From JACCQS01 sp963766765 (GTDB lineage Bacteria; Actinomycetota; Actinomycetes; Mycobacteriales; Geodermatophilaceae): a DNA stretch of 64,000 bases. Both the position numbers and the translations under genes were made by a program. The stretch lies in the NCBI GenBank assembly GCA_963766765.1, contig CAVYBR010000007.1:124001-188000 (forward strand). The letters are read 5' to 3'. This document shows, one piece after another, positions 17,450-27,062 of this stretch; position 1 is the first letter of the stretch, and every line of letters begins with the position of its first letter. Below the pieces are notes generated by a model, which did no database searches, was not told the origin of the DNA, and saw nothing but the letters and a program-made list of their open reading frames with translations.

Positions 17450-20400
17450 GTGCCGCTTTCTGGGCTGCTCGAGGCCTTCCTGGCCGAGGGCGAGGGGAGA
17501 AGTCTGGTCGAAGCTGCCCGGCGCACCGGCGTGGACGTTCAGACCATCACCGCGATGAATCCGCTCGTGGTTGCCGCGCTCGCGGCAGAGCGCGAACGTG
17601 GCGGAGCCGGCCGGCCGGTCCTTGTCGTCACTGCCACATCCAGGCAAGCCGAGGATCTGGCCGACGGCCTGCGCTGCTTGCTCCGCGATCGCCAGGTCGA
17701 GGTGTTCCCCGCCTGGGAGACGCTGCCGCACGAACGGCTCTCACCGCGGGCCGACACTGTTGGCCGCAGGTTGGCCGTGCTCCGGCGACTGGTCCACCCG
17801 GGGGCCGATGACCCACTCCAGGTCATCGTGGCTCCGGCGCGCAGTCTCTTGCAGCCGATGGCTCCTGGGCTGGCTGACCTCGAACCGATCGAGTTGGTGT
17901 CGGGGCAGACCATCGAGCTCGAGACGGCGGTCCGCCGCCTTGTCGACGCCGCCTACACGCGGGTGGAGCTCGTCGAGCAGCGCGGAGAGTTCGCCGTGCG
18001 TGGTGGATTGCTCGACGTGTTCCCACCGACTGAGGAGCACCCGATCCGGGTCGAGTTCTGGGGGGACGAGGTCGAGCAGCTGCGCCCGTTCTCGGCCGCC
18101 GACCAGCGCTCGCTCGACACGAAGGTCGAGCGCCTGCTCGCCCCACCCTGCCGGGAGCTCGTGCTCAATGACGAGGTCCGCCGGCGCGCCGGAGAGCTGT
18201 CGAGGGACTATCCCGAGCTCAGCGAGATGCTTGAGGCGGTCGCGGACGGGCGGGCGATCGAGGGCATGGAGGCGCTCACGCCGTTGCTGGTCGACCGACC
18301 CATGGTGCCGTTGACCGCCTTACTGCCCCGGAATGCGCACGTCCTGGTCTGCGAGCCGGAGCGGGTCAGCGCGCGGGCCAGCGACCTCGTTCGGACCTCG
18401 CAAGAATTTCTCGACGCCTCCTGGTCCAGCGCCGCGGTGGGTGCCCGGGCGCCGCTGGATCTGAGTGGCTCGGCCCTGCGTTCGCTGGAGGAGACCCGAC
18501 TCGAGGCGATCAAGTCCGGTCTGCTGTGGTCCACCGTCGGGGCACTTGACGTGGCAACCGAGACTGACGCACCCGCGCATGCAGAGAGCTCGCTCGTGCT
18601 TCAGGCGAGTCCGGCGCTGCGTTATCGCGGCGACGTCGACACAGCGCTGCGCGACATCGCGGATCTGGTCAAGGACGACTGGCGAATCGTCTTGGCCTTC
18701 GCCGGACCCGGTCCGGCCCAGCGCGCCGCTGAGCAGCTCACGACTGCCGGACTGGCAGTGTCGATGGCCCCCGAGTTGCCGCCGGAGCTGAGCCCGGGCG
18801 TGGTCTATATCGCGCAGGCCGAGGTGGAAGAAGGATTCCGCGCGACCCAGCTCAAGCTGGCATTGATCACCCAAAGCGATCTGACCGGGCAGCGCGGCAC
18901 ATCGACGAAGGAGATGCGGCGGCTCCCGGTCCGGCGCCGCAACACCGTCGACCTGCTCCAACTGCAGCCCGGTGACTTCGTCGTCCACGACCAGCACGGC
19001 ATCGGTCGCTATGTGGAGATGATCCGCCGCACTGTGAACGGCGGCGAGCGCGAATACCTCATCCTGGAGTACGCGCCGTCGCGGCGGGGCCAGGCCAACG
19101 ACCGGCTGTTCGTACCCACTGATGCCCTGGAGTTGCTGACCCGTTACGTCGGCGGCGAGTCTCCCTCGCTGAGCCGACTCGGCGGCTCGGACTGGGCGAA
19201 GACGAAGGGTCGAGCGCGCAAGGCGGTCAAGCAGATCGCCGCCGAGCTGATCCGGCTCTATGCGGCACGGATGTCGACGCCGGGCTATGCATTCGGGCCG
19301 GACACGCCGTGGCAGCGCGAGCTCGAGGATGCCTTTCCCTACGTCGAGACCCCCGACCAGCTCGCGGCCATCGACGAGGTCAAGGCCGACATGGAGAAGC
19401 CGGTCCCGATGGACCGCGTCATCTGCGGCGATGTCGGTTACGGAAAGACCGAGATCGCCGTTCGCGCGGCATTCAAGGCTGCTCAGGACGGCAAGCAGGT
19501 GGCGATCCTCGTCCCGACGACGTTGCTGGCCCAGCAGCACTACACGACTTTCTCCGAGCGAATGGCCCAGTTCCCGGTGAATGTGGCGATGGTCAGCCGG
19601 TTCAACACGGCGGCTCAGCAGGCCGACACCCTGGCGAAGCTGGCCAGCGGCGAGGTGGACATCGTCATCGGCACCCATCGGCTCTTGCAGCCGAGCACGA
19701 GGTTCCACGATCTGGGCTTGGTGATCGTCGACGAGGAGCAGCGCTTCGGGGTCGAGGCCAAGGAATACCTCAAGACACTCCGCGCTGCGGTTGACGTCCT
19801 GACCCTGTCCGCTACACCGATTCCGCGGACGCTCGAGATGAGTCTGACCGGCATCCGCGAGATGTCCACGATCACCACCCCACCGGAGGAGCGCCACCCG
19901 GTCCTCACGTTCGTCGGCGCGCACGAACCACGCCAAGTAGCGGCGGCCGTACGCCGGGAGTTGCTGCGCGACGGGCAGGTCTTCTACATCCACAACCGGG
20001 TGCAGTCCATCGACAAGGCGGCCGCCCGGTTGCGCGACCTCGTACCGGAAGCGCGGATCGCCGTGGCACACGGGCAGCAGAGCGAGGACCAGCTGGAGTC
20101 CACGATGGTCGGCTTCTGGGAGCGGGACTATGACGTCCTGGTGTCGACGACGATCGTCGAGTCCGGGTTGGACATCGCCAACGCGAACACGCTCATCATC
20201 GAACGAGCAGATCTCCTCGGGCTGTCGCAGCTGCACCAGATCCGCGGCCGGGTCGGTCGCGGCAGGGAGCGTGGATACGCCTACATCACGTACGACCCGC
20301 AGCGTCCGCTGACCGAGGTCGCCTACGACCGGCTGGCCACGATCGCCCAGAACACCGACCTGGGTTCCGGCATCGCCGTGGCGATGAAGGACTTGGAGAT

Positions 20401-20989
20401 TCGGGGGGCGGGAAACCTGTTGGGCGGTGAGCAGTCCGGGCACATCGCCGGGGTCGGCTTCGACCTCTACATCCGGTTGGTCGGCGAAGCTGTGGCGGAC
20501 TTCAAGGGTGAGACGCACGAAGGGGAGGCGGCCGACGTACGCGTCGATCTGCCCGTCGACGCACACATCCCGCACAACTACATCGACGGGGAGCGCCTGC
20601 GGATGGAGGCCTACCGCAAACTCGCGGCGGTCACTGACGACGCGATCGCCGCACAGGTGGAAGCCGAGCTCACCGACCGGTACGGACCGCCGCCGCCGGA
20701 GGTGCTTGCACTCCTGTCGGTGGCGCGATTCCGCGCGGCCATGCGCGCGATGGGGATCACCGAGATCTCATTGCAGGGCAGATCCATTCGGATCACACCG
20801 GTTCAACTGCCCGATTCAGCACAGCTCAAGCTGACCCGACTCGCCCCGGACTCCGTCTACAAGACCACCTCGCAGGTGCTCTCCCTGCGCCGGCCGGTTG
20901 GCCCGGATGGGCCGCTGCGCGGGATCGCGTTGCTGGAGTGGGTGCATGGCCTGGTCACAGATCTGGTGGGTGTCCCGGCGGGGAGTTAG
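17450..20989 (+). CDS. mfd: transcription-repair coupling factor Mfd
   Basis: Mfd displaces RNA polymerase stalled at DNA lesions and recruits UvrA. The 1179-residue protein has the expected order: UvrB-homology region (about 1-350), CarD-like RNA polymerase interaction domain (LQPGDFVVHDQHGIGRYVEM near 505), superfamily 2 translocase with Walker A GDVGYGKTEIAVRAA near 660 and DEEQ box VDEEQRFGVEAKE near 760, the QxxGRxGR-type motif HQIRGRVGRGRERGYAY, and a C-terminal TRCF domain. The GTG start has GAGAGGAA just upstream. The large minus-strand open frame opposite this gene is a shadow. Confidence 0.96.
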   Translation: MPLSGLLEAFLAEGEGRSLVEAARRTGVDVQTITAMNPLVVAALAAERERGGAGRPVLVVTATSRQAEDLADGLRCLLRDRQVEVFPAWETLPHERLSPRADTVGRRLAVLRRLVHPGADDPLQVIVAPARSLLQPMAPGLADLEPIELVSGQTIELETAVRRLVDAAYTRVELVEQRGEFAVRGGLLDVFPPTEEHPIRVEFWGDEVEQLRPFSAADQRSLDTKVERLLAPPCRELVLNDEVRRRAGELSRDYPELSEMLEAVADGRAIEGMEALTPLLVDRPMVPLTALLPRNAHVLVCEPERVSARASDLVRTSQEFLDASWSSAAVGARAPLDLSGSALRSLEETRLEAIKSGLLWSTVGALDVATETDAPAHAESSLVLQASPALRYRGDVDTALRDIADLVKDDWRIVLAFAGPGPAQRAAEQLTTAGLAVSMAPELPPELSPGVVYIAQAEVEEGFRATQLKLALITQSDLTGQRGTSTKEMRRLPVRRRNTVDLLQLQPGDFVVHDQHGIGRYVEMIRRTVNGGEREYLILEYAPSRRGQANDRLFVPTDALELLTRYVGGESPSLSRLGGSDWAKTKGRARKAVKQIAAELIRLYAARMSTPGYAFGPDTPWQRELEDAFPYVETPDQLAAIDEVKADMEKPVPMDRVICGDVGYGKTEIAVRAAFKAAQDGKQVAILVPTTLLAQQHYTTFSERMAQFPVNVAMVSRFNTAAQQADTLAKLASGEVDIVIGTHRLLQPSTRFHDLGLVIVDEEQRFGVEAKEYLKTLRAAVDVLTLSATPIPRTLEMSLTGIREMSTITTPPEERHPVLTFVGAHEPRQVAAAVRRELLRDGQVFYIHNRVQSIDKAAARLRDLVPEARIAVAHGQQSEDQLESTMVGFWERDYDVLVSTTIVESGLDIANANTLIIERADLLGLSQLHQIRGRVGRGRERGYAYITYDPQRPLTEVAYDRLATIAQNTDLGSGIAVAMKDLEIRGAGNLLGGEQSGHIAGVGFDLYIRLVGEAVADFKGETHEGEAADVRVDLPVDAHIPHNYIDGERLRMEAYRKLAAVTDDAIAAQVEAELTDRYGPPPPEVLALLSVARFRAAMRAMGITEISLQGRSIRITPVQLPDSAQLKLTRLAPDSVYKTTSQVLSLRRPVGPDGPLRGIALLEWVHGLVTDLVGVPAGS

Positions 20990-21278
20990 CCGGCAGTGCA
21001 GTCCTGGGCAGTGCCGTCCAGGCGATGATCAACTGCTTTCTCGAAAGGCTAGCCGCGGCCCGTCGGGTTCTGACAGACTGCTTGCGATGCGTTGCAGGAT
21101 CGCTTGGCCCACGGGGCAAACTCCGATAGTCCGTATGCACCTGCGCATTCGCCCCCAGCCGACTTAGTTGTTCTCCTTTCAACAAACTCCCGCTCCCAAT
21201 CACAGTGTGCGCAGTAGAGCGAAGTTGGCGTATCGCGATATCCGCTGAGCACGTGTCCTACCATTCGAGGAGATTCAC
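20990..21278. other. non-coding gap upstream of the phospholipase A2-like gene
   Basis: These 289 bp are lower in GC than the flanking genes and encode no recognisable product on either strand. The only evident signal is GAGGAGA just before the GTG at 21279, the ribosome site of the downstream gene. A promoter for that gene must lie here but no convincing -35/-10 pair is visible. Confidence 0.5.
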
Positions 21279-22031
21279 GTGCACTACGTCCGATCACGAC
21301 TTTTTCGCGCGGTCACAATCACCCTGTTCGCCACTGTGGTCACGGCCGCCGCCAGCATGTCAACCGCCCAGGCAGACTCCCCTGACGGCGACGTGGTGAT
21401 CAGCGACCCAGCCGCCTCGACAGTGCACACGTTCTCGGTCACGGTCCCTCCTGGCGGGAGCCTGCTGGCGGCCGACGCAGCCGCACCCGGTTCCCCCACC
21501 GAGGACGACATCCTCGTGCTGGACGCTCAGGGGGTCGTCGTCGGAGCGTATGACGCGCCCTGGGCACTCGATGCCGCGGGCGCCCCGGTCGACAGCGTGT
21601 TCGAGATCGAGGGCACCAACCTCGTCCAGACCGTGCACGTGAGCGACGCCACCGCGTATCCCGTCACCTACGGCTTGATCTACTCCGCGGTGGGTCCGGG
21701 TAGCGCCGCTGGGGACGTGAACGCTGCCGCCGATTTCGTGTCTGTGCCGTCGAACTACGTCTACGATCCGTCCCTCGGGTCGCTGCATGACTACTGCACT
21801 GCATCGCCCGACGAATTCCCTGCCCCGTTCGCCGACAATGCTGACTTCCGCGGACCATGTGCCCGGCATGATTTGTGTTACGCAGGCTCGGGCAGTGAGT
21901 TCGACTGTGACAACGACCTCTGGTCAGATATGCGAACCAATTGTGCCTATGAATACAGCTGGTACAACCCGCTCCGCACATCCTGTTACACCACGGCTGA
22001 TATCTATTGGGCCGCCGTCATTGTGGCCTGA
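21279..22031 (+). CDS. secreted phospholipase A2-like protein
   Basis: A signal peptide (basic YVRSRLFR, hydrophobic core, AQA-DS cleavage region near residue 32) precedes a domain of unknown function rich in Ser/Asp/Val (about 40-150). The last 90 residues match the prokaryotic/fungal phospholipase A2 fold: LHDYCTASPD, then the catalytic CARHDLCY (His197-Asp198), and several cysteines (CTA, GPC, LCY, DCDN, NCAY, SCY) that could form disulfides. Such enzymes cleave the sn-2 ester of phospholipids outside the cell. GTG 21279 follows GAGGAGA. It lies between mfd and the surA-like/mazG genes, where mycobacteria have no equivalent. Confidence 0.7.
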   Translation: MHYVRSRLFRAVTITLFATVVTAAASMSTAQADSPDGDVVISDPAASTVHTFSVTVPPGGSLLAADAAAPGSPTEDDILVLDAQGVVVGAYDAPWALDAAGAPVDSVFEIEGTNLVQTVHVSDATAYPVTYGLIYSAVGPGSAAGDVNAAADFVSVPSNYVYDPSLGSLHDYCTASPDEFPAPFADNADFRGPCARHDLCYAGSGSEFDCDNDLWSDMRTNCAYEYSWYNPLRTSCYTTADIYWAAVIVA

Positions 22032-22079
22032 AATGTGGACCGCTATACGGGTTCTGTCAGTCCGGCGTAACGTGCGATT

Positions 22080-22490
22080 GTGGGCGATAATGTGAGCCGA
22101 ATTGTCGAGATGTCCGGTCTGGCCGTGGCGTGGCTGGTCCTGATCGCCATCCGTGTCATCGACGGGGCAAAGGCCGGCAGCGACGAGTCGATGTCCGGTC
22201 TGCTCGCTGTGCTGGAAGTGGCGAGCTGGCTGAGTTTGGTCGCCGTCATCATCGCGTTCTCCAGGCGCCAGTCGGGACGGTGGTTCGACGCGACCTTCAG
22301 CCAGGTGAAGCTCCTCACGGTTGCGCTCGTGGTGCTGATGGGTGCCGGCCTGGTGGCGCTGCTATCCGAGGGGGAGGGCGCCAACATCGGGCTCGGGCTG
22401 GTCTTCCTGATCGGGTTGGTCATCCTGGCGGTCGCAACGGTCATGGTCGCGAGAGCAGGGTCGCAACAGGCACGCGCTCCCCGGGACTGA
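22080..22490 (+). CDS. small four-helix membrane protein of unknown function
   Basis: The 136-residue product has four predicted membrane segments: LAVAWLVLIAIRVID, LLAVLEVASWLSLVAVII, LLTVALVVLMGAGLVALL and LGLVFLIGLVILAVATVMV. Charged loops are short. I do not recognise the family. It starts with GTG about 48 bp after the phospholipase-like gene and ends about 100 bp before the SurA-like lipoprotein gene, all on the same strand. Confidence 0.6.
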   Translation: MGDNVSRIVEMSGLAVAWLVLIAIRVIDGAKAGSDESMSGLLAVLEVASWLSLVAVIIAFSRRQSGRWFDATFSQVKLLTVALVVLMGAGLVALLSEGEGANIGLGLVFLIGLVILAVATVMVARAGSQQARAPRD

Positions 22491-22591
22491 CCGGAGGAAG
22501 GTGTGCGGCAGACACCGGCAGGGCTCGCCTCGGGTTCGGTAGCGGCCGAGCACACGGAGTGCCATCGCGTCGATGTGAGAACCTGACGCTC

Positions 22592-23575
22592 GTGCGTCGC
22601 CTAACTCTCGTCCTGCCCGTGCTGGCTCTGGTGGCCCTCGGCGCCCTGACCGGCTGCCGCACCGAGCCCTCCGTGGCTGCCTACGTCGGCGACCGCGTGA
22701 TCTCCACTGACCAGCTCGCCGATGCCGTCGAAGAGCGGATGGCCGATGACAACATCGCAGCCGTCGTGGATCCCGGGGACCCGGAGTATCAGCGCCTGGT
22801 GCTCAGTCAACTGATCCAGCAAACGGTCTATCAGGTCATGAGTGAGTCCTACGACGTGAGCGTCTCCGATCGCGACGTCCAGATCAAGCTCGATGAGCTC
22901 TTGGCCGACGACGCACAACAGAGCATCGAGGCGGTCTATGCCCAGCTCGCAACCGAGCAGCAGCTCTCGGAGATCGATGTGCGGGAGAACGTCCGGCAAG
23001 CCCTGACCCGTGAGGAGATCGCGGCAGTGGAGGAGCTCGACGGGCCGACACAGCTCGCCGCCCTTCGCGACCGGTACGAGCAGATCAAGGATCAGTTGTC
23101 CACCATCGAGCTCGGGTTCATCACCGTCCCCGATCAGGTGACGGCCGACGCGACATTGGCTGCCCTGCTTGCCGACCCGGCTTCCTACCCCCAGCTGGCC
23201 GCGACCTACGCCGGCCCGTACACGCAACCCACCGTGGTCAGCTCGCCGGTGTCAGAACTCCCGTCCGAGCTGGTGCCCAGTGTCTTGCTGACCCCGGTCG
23301 GTCAGGGATTCACCGTCGATATCGCCCGAACCGGCGGCATCGTGGTGGGGTACGTGGCCGCGCTCGAGGTCCCACCATTCGCCGAGGTCGAGGATCAGAT
23401 CCGGGTGGAGGCCTCCCGAGGTGTGGACGCTGCCGTCGGTGACCTCGTGACCGCCTTCGTCTCAGACCTCGACATCGACATCAACCCCCGTTACGGGTCC
23501 TTCGACGAGGGCCAGGTCGTCCCGCCCGCTGACGGCGGTGTCGTACGCATCTTGGAGGACGCGGGTACGGCGTGA
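22592..23575 (+). CDS. SurA-like peptidyl-prolyl isomerase/chaperone lipoprotein
   Basis: GTG 22592 gives a lipoprotein signal (RRLTLVLPVLALVALGALTGC) with the lipobox LTGC, so the mature protein is anchored on the outer face of the membrane. The N-terminal SurA-type helical domain follows (VAAYVGDRVISTDQLADAV, LVLSQLIQQTVYQVM), then a parvulin-like region (IELGFITVPDQ). Its position just before mazG matches the lipoprotein LpqU slot in M. tuberculosis, though LpqU belongs to a different family. The stop overlaps the mazG GTG. It probably helps fold exported proteins. Confidence 0.75.
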   Translation: MRRLTLVLPVLALVALGALTGCRTEPSVAAYVGDRVISTDQLADAVEERMADDNIAAVVDPGDPEYQRLVLSQLIQQTVYQVMSESYDVSVSDRDVQIKLDELLADDAQQSIEAVYAQLATEQQLSEIDVRENVRQALTREEIAAVEELDGPTQLAALRDRYEQIKDQLSTIELGFITVPDQVTADATLAALLADPASYPQLAATYAGPYTQPTVVSSPVSELPSELVPSVLLTPVGQGFTVDIARTGGIVVGYVAALEVPPFAEVEDQIRVEASRGVDAAVGDLVTAFVSDLDIDINPRYGSFDEGQVVPPADGGVVRILEDAGTA

Positions 23576-24603
23576 TCGATCAGATCGTGCTCGTCCGTAC
23601 GTCCCCCCGGTTGCCGGCCGGGCTGTTGAGCGCCGACGGCTGGGCCGCCGTCCGGAGCGGCCCGGTCTACACGTGGGACCCGGACAACGACGAACTTGCC
23701 GACGCCGTACGGGTCGCCGGTATCGAGGTCAGTCAGTTGGCCGTCCCCGAGCCGCCCTCGGACGGGTTGCTGGCGCTATCCAGGCCCGCCGCCGCGGCCC
23801 GGGAATTGCGTGCGATCGCGGCGACGACCGGCCGGGTCGTGTGGTTGCTGCGTCCTGAAGGCGACCCCGGACTCATCTCTGCGCTGGGTGACATCGCCGC
23901 CCGCGAAGGCGGGATGTCCGTCGAGGTGGTCGTGGCGTCGTGGGATCCGCCGGGCGCCCGTTTGCTCGACGCGGTCGCGGTCATGGACCGGCTTCGGTCC
24001 CCCGGGGGATGCCCGTGGGATGCCGACCAGACCCACGCCTCGCTCGCGCCGTACCTGATCGAGGAGGCGCACGAAGCCGCCGACGCCTTGGCTGACGAGG
24101 ATCTCGACGCGCTGCGCGAGGAGTTGGGCGATGTCTTGCTGCAGGTGCTCTTTCACTCGAGGCTGGCTGAGGAGATCGAGGACGACGACGTGCGGTGGGA
24201 TATCGACGACGTCGCCGGCGACCTGGTCGACAAGCTGGTTCGGCGGCATCCGCACGTCTTCGCCGGTGTTGCGGTTTCCGGCGCCGCCGAGGTGCATGCC
24301 AACTGGGAGCAGCTCAAGCAAACCGAGAAAGCCGGTCGTTCGGTGGTCGACGGGGTGCCGGTCTCGGCTCCTTCGCTGGCCAGGGCGGGTTCGCTCGTCG
24401 CGCGGGCGCTCCGAGCCGGTCTGCCGCCGCCCGAGGCGGTGGACCTGCCCGACTCGGCCCGCACTGCGCAGGGTTTGGGCGCGCACCTGCTCGGTCTGGT
24501 CACCGCGGCAACCGGAGTGGGGCTCGACGCCGAAGGCGCGCTGCGTGCGGCGATCCTGGACTACGCAGCGCACCTGCGGACGATCGAGCAGCGCACACCG
24601 TGA
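23572..24603 (+). CDS. mazG: nucleoside triphosphate pyrophosphohydrolase MazG
   Basis: The MazG domain (about residues 135-260) has the metal-binding EExxE...ExxD pattern in YLIEEAHEAADAL and REELGDVLLQVLFH, plus the family start RLRSPGGCPWDADQTHASL. MazG hydrolyses aberrant or excess NTPs. The first 130 residues form a separate domain (QIVLVRTSPRLPAGLL) also seen in mycobacterial MazG. GTG 23572 overlaps the previous stop (GTGA), and its own stop overlaps the acyltransferase start in the same way. Confidence 0.9.
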   Translation: MIDQIVLVRTSPRLPAGLLSADGWAAVRSGPVYTWDPDNDELADAVRVAGIEVSQLAVPEPPSDGLLALSRPAAAARELRAIAATTGRVVWLLRPEGDPGLISALGDIAAREGGMSVEVVVASWDPPGARLLDAVAVMDRLRSPGGCPWDADQTHASLAPYLIEEAHEAADALADEDLDALREELGDVLLQVLFHSRLAEEIEDDDVRWDIDDVAGDLVDKLVRRHPHVFAGVAVSGAAEVHANWEQLKQTEKAGRSVVDGVPVSAPSLARAGSLVARALRAGLPPPEAVDLPDSARTAQGLGAHLLGLVTAATGVGLDAEGALRAAILDYAAHLRTIEQRTP

Positions 24604-25736
24604 CTCCGCCGGGCGGCGGCAGGCTGGTCGCCGGCAAGTCTGGCGTCGGCAAACCAGTCGCGCGAACGCTCGGTCAGTTCGATCCGCGGCACAACAGCCT
24701 CAACGCGCTGCGCCTGGTGCTGGCCGGCCTGGTGATCGTCTCCCACGCGTGGCCGCTCGGCGGTTTCGGGCCCGATCCCCAGTGGGGTGATTTCACCATC
24801 GGCACGTGGGCGGTAGCCGGCTTCTTCGCGATCTCTGGCTGGCTGATCATGGGCAGCCGACTGGAGTCGGGCCTGACCTCGTACCTCTGGCGCCGGTTCC
24901 TTCGGATCTATCCTGCGTTCCTGGTCTGCCTTGCAGTCGTGGGCTTTGGGTTCGCGCCGCTCGCCGCGGCGTTGGGCGGGGGCGCGTACAACGTCGTCGA
25001 CGGCGCTCGGTACGTATGGGCGAATTCGCTGCTGCTGATGTTCCAGGACAAGGTGGGCACGACCCCGAGTGACGTGCCCTATGCAGACGCGTGGAATGGC
25101 TCGCTCTGGACACTGTCGTACGAAGTCGTCTGCTACGTGCTGGTCGGAGTGATCGTTTCAGTCCTCGCCCGACGCTGGTTGCTTGCGGCGATGGCCGCGG
25201 CTGTGATCGGGTTCACGGCAACTGAACTCGCGATCGGCGATGCAGAGGCAACACCGCAGGCGTTGCACCTGCTGACGATGCTGGCTCCCTTCTTCTTCGC
25301 CGGCGCGCTGCTGTTTCTCGTGCGGGATCGGGTCCCGGTCACGGTGCCAGTTGCTGCGCTTTCCGTGGGCTTGTGCGTCGGGGTCGCTGTGACGGGCGGA
25401 AATGGGGTTCTCGCCGCGCTGCCGTTGGCCTACCTGTTGTTGTGGTTGGGGATCCGGCTGCCCGTGCAGTCGGTGGGTGCGCGCAACGACATTTCGTACG
25501 GCGTCTACATCTATGCGTTTCCGGTGCAGCAGACCCTTGCCCTGCTGGGAGTGCACCGGGCAGGCGTGGCTGTGTTCGCACTGGTAGCCGTTGTGGCGAC
25601 GGTTCCGTTCGCGGCCGCCAGTTGGTTCGCCGTCGAACGGCCGGTACGGCACTGGCGGGGGCTCGTGGGCGACCGCTCCCGCAGGCGCCGCTCGCTCAAA
25701 GGGACGGAGACACCTGTGGACGTACGGCGCCGGTGA
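24600..25736 (+). CDS. acyltransferase 3 family membrane protein
   Basis: This 378-residue polytopic membrane protein begins with the family signature NSLNALRLVLAGLVIVSHAWPLGG, whose Arg and His are conserved in Acyl_transf_3 enzymes, and has about ten helices. Such enzymes O-acylate sugars or lipids at the membrane. GTG 24600 overlaps the mazG stop (GTGA); longer frames would run inside mazG. The 3' end runs 41 bp into the opposite-strand DUF4032 gene. The acceptor may be the exopolysaccharide or a glycolipid. Confidence 0.8.
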   Translation: MTPPGGGRLVAGKSGVGKPVARTLGQFDPRHNSLNALRLVLAGLVIVSHAWPLGGFGPDPQWGDFTIGTWAVAGFFAISGWLIMGSRLESGLTSYLWRRFLRIYPAFLVCLAVVGFGFAPLAAALGGGAYNVVDGARYVWANSLLLMFQDKVGTTPSDVPYADAWNGSLWTLSYEVVCYVLVGVIVSVLARRWLLAAMAAAVIGFTATELAIGDAEATPQALHLLTMLAPFFFAGALLFLVRDRVPVTVPVAALSVGLCVGVAVTGGNGVLAALPLAYLLLWLGIRLPVQSVGARNDISYGVYIYAFPVQQTLALLGVHRAGVAVFALVAVVATVPFAAASWFAVERPVRHWRGLVGDRSRRRRSLKGTETPVDVRRR

Positions 25737-26934
25737 CGAGGTCGCCGGGAACCTCTGGCAGCACCCGAGCCAGATAGTCGGCAGCCGCCGCAGTCGTCCC
25801 GATGTCCTTGCCCGCCTGCTCGGACATGAACCAGCGGTGCTCCAGGATCTCGTGGAAGATCTCCGCGTCGTCGAGTCGCCCGCGCAGGTCTGCCGGGATC
25901 GAGTCCATGACCGGCCCGTAGATCTCCTCGAGCCACCGGTTTGCCGCTACGGCCTCAGGCACCGGACGCTTGGCGGCTTGCTCGAGATAGCTGCGGAAGC
26001 TCGCGATATCGGCGAGCAGCCGACGCGCCTGGTTTTCCTGCGCGTCGAGTCCGGTTCGAGCGAAGAGGAGTCGGCGGTGGTGTCCGGGCTCTGCGACGCG
26101 CGTGGTCAGCCGCAACCGGCTCCCTTCGCCGACGTCCACGAGCTCGATCTCGTCCACGTCGAAGCCGAGCTCGTTGAGCCGGCGGACGCGCTCGCCGATG
26201 CGATAGCGCTGCTCCTCGGGCTGTAGTACCTCTTCGCTGGTCAGCTCGGCCCAGAGTGCCTCGTACCGGTTGGCGAGGTCTTCGATTGTGTCGGCCGCGT
26301 CGAGATCCTCGCTGAGGAACCCACCGGCCTGCAGGTCGAGCAGTTCGCCACCGACGCGCTCCTGGGCCATCAGGAGGTCGTACAGGCGTTGGCCTTCGGA
26401 CAACGACGAGTGCATCTCGGCGGTCTCGGCGTCGACGAGATAGGCCGACAGGGCGCCGGCGTCGAGCCGGAACAGGGTGTTGGACAGCGAGCAGTCACCC
26501 CACATGAAGCCCGCGAGGTGGAGCCGGACGAGCAATTCGACTTGGGCGTCGAGCAGGCGGCCGGTCAGGTGCTGACCGCGTGGATTGGCGAACAGAGCGC
26601 GGTAGGAGGTGGAGAAGTCCAGGAATCTGGTGACCAGAATGGCGTCGAGGTCGAGGCCCCGGTCAACGACGACGCCGAGCACCGCCACGCTGGGGATGCC
26701 CAGTCTGCCCAGCTCCCGGAGCAGGCGGTATTCCTTGCGAGCGAGCCGTTCATTGATCTCCTTGAGTGCGAAGACCTCCCCGTTCTCTGCCACGAACCGC
26801 ACCACGTGACGCGAAAGGCCGCGCTGCGGGACCTCGACCAACCGGTCGTCGACCCAGTCGGAGAGCGGTTCGCGCCAGGGCAATGTCAGCAGACCGGCGG
26901 TGGACTCCGCAGGAGGGCTGAACAGGACACGCAC
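25696..26934 (-). CDS. DUF4032 protein with a kinase-like N-terminal domain
   Basis: The 412-residue protein resembles the Rio/lipopolysaccharide-kinase fold: a Lys strand FALKEINERLARKEYRLL, a catalytic-loop analogue MWGDCSLSNTLFRLD and a metal Asp analogue YLVDAETAE. The C-terminal part (from about 210) is the DUF4032 region, including PGHHRRLLFARTGLDAQENQARRLL. Biochemical function is unknown; a small-molecule kinase is an inference. The gene starts with GTG and is divergent from the ABC transporter that follows. Its 3' end overlaps the acyltransferase tail to tail. Confidence 0.75.
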   Translation of the reverse strand: MRVLFSPPAESTAGLLTLPWREPLSDWVDDRLVEVPQRGLSRHVVRFVAENGEVFALKEINERLARKEYRLLRELGRLGIPSVAVLGVVVDRGLDLDAILVTRFLDFSTSYRALFANPRGQHLTGRLLDAQVELLVRLHLAGFMWGDCSLSNTLFRLDAGALSAYLVDAETAEMHSSLSEGQRLYDLLMAQERVGGELLDLQAGGFLSEDLDAADTIEDLANRYEALWAELTSEEVLQPEEQRYRIGERVRRLNELGFDVDEIELVDVGEGSRLRLTTRVAEPGHHRRLLFARTGLDAQENQARRLLADIASFRSYLEQAAKRPVPEAVAANRWLEEIYGPVMDSIPADLRGRLDDAEIFHEILEHRWFMSEQAGKDIGTTAAAADYLARVLPEVPGDLVTGAVRPQVSPSL

Positions 26935-26935
26935 G

Positions 26936-26980
26936 CGGCTCAGGGTAGGGGGCCGCTTTTCCTCAGGGGCGGCTCAGGGT
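26936..26980. repeat. paired 11-bp direct repeats in the DUF4032/ABC transporter divergent region
   Basis: CGGCTCAGGGT occurs at 26936-26946 and 26970-26980, 34 bp apart, within the 128-bp gap between two divergent start codons. They could be regulator half-sites, but the motif is GC-rich and may recur by chance. Confidence 0.3.
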
Positions 26981-27062
26981 TGCAGGCAGGGCGCTCCCTG
27001 ATGCCGGAAACGTTGGCAATCGATCCACTGATCAGGTCAAGGAAACAACCGATGAAGGGACA

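Noticed and set aside
18320..20575. Long minus-strand open frame (751 codons) opposite mfd
   Set aside because: It lies wholly antisense to a full-length Mfd with all motifs intact and its translation is Arg/Asp/Gly-rich without family features. High-GC codon bias leaves such antisense frames open.
22130..22591. Longer start for the SurA-like lipoprotein
   Set aside because: It would overlap the four-helix membrane protein in another frame and bury the lipoprotein signal peptide inside the protein.
23095..23103. TTGTCCACC as a further DnaA box
   Set aside because: It ends in C instead of A, is inside coding sequence, and the same nonamer recurs elsewhere in coding DNA of this window.
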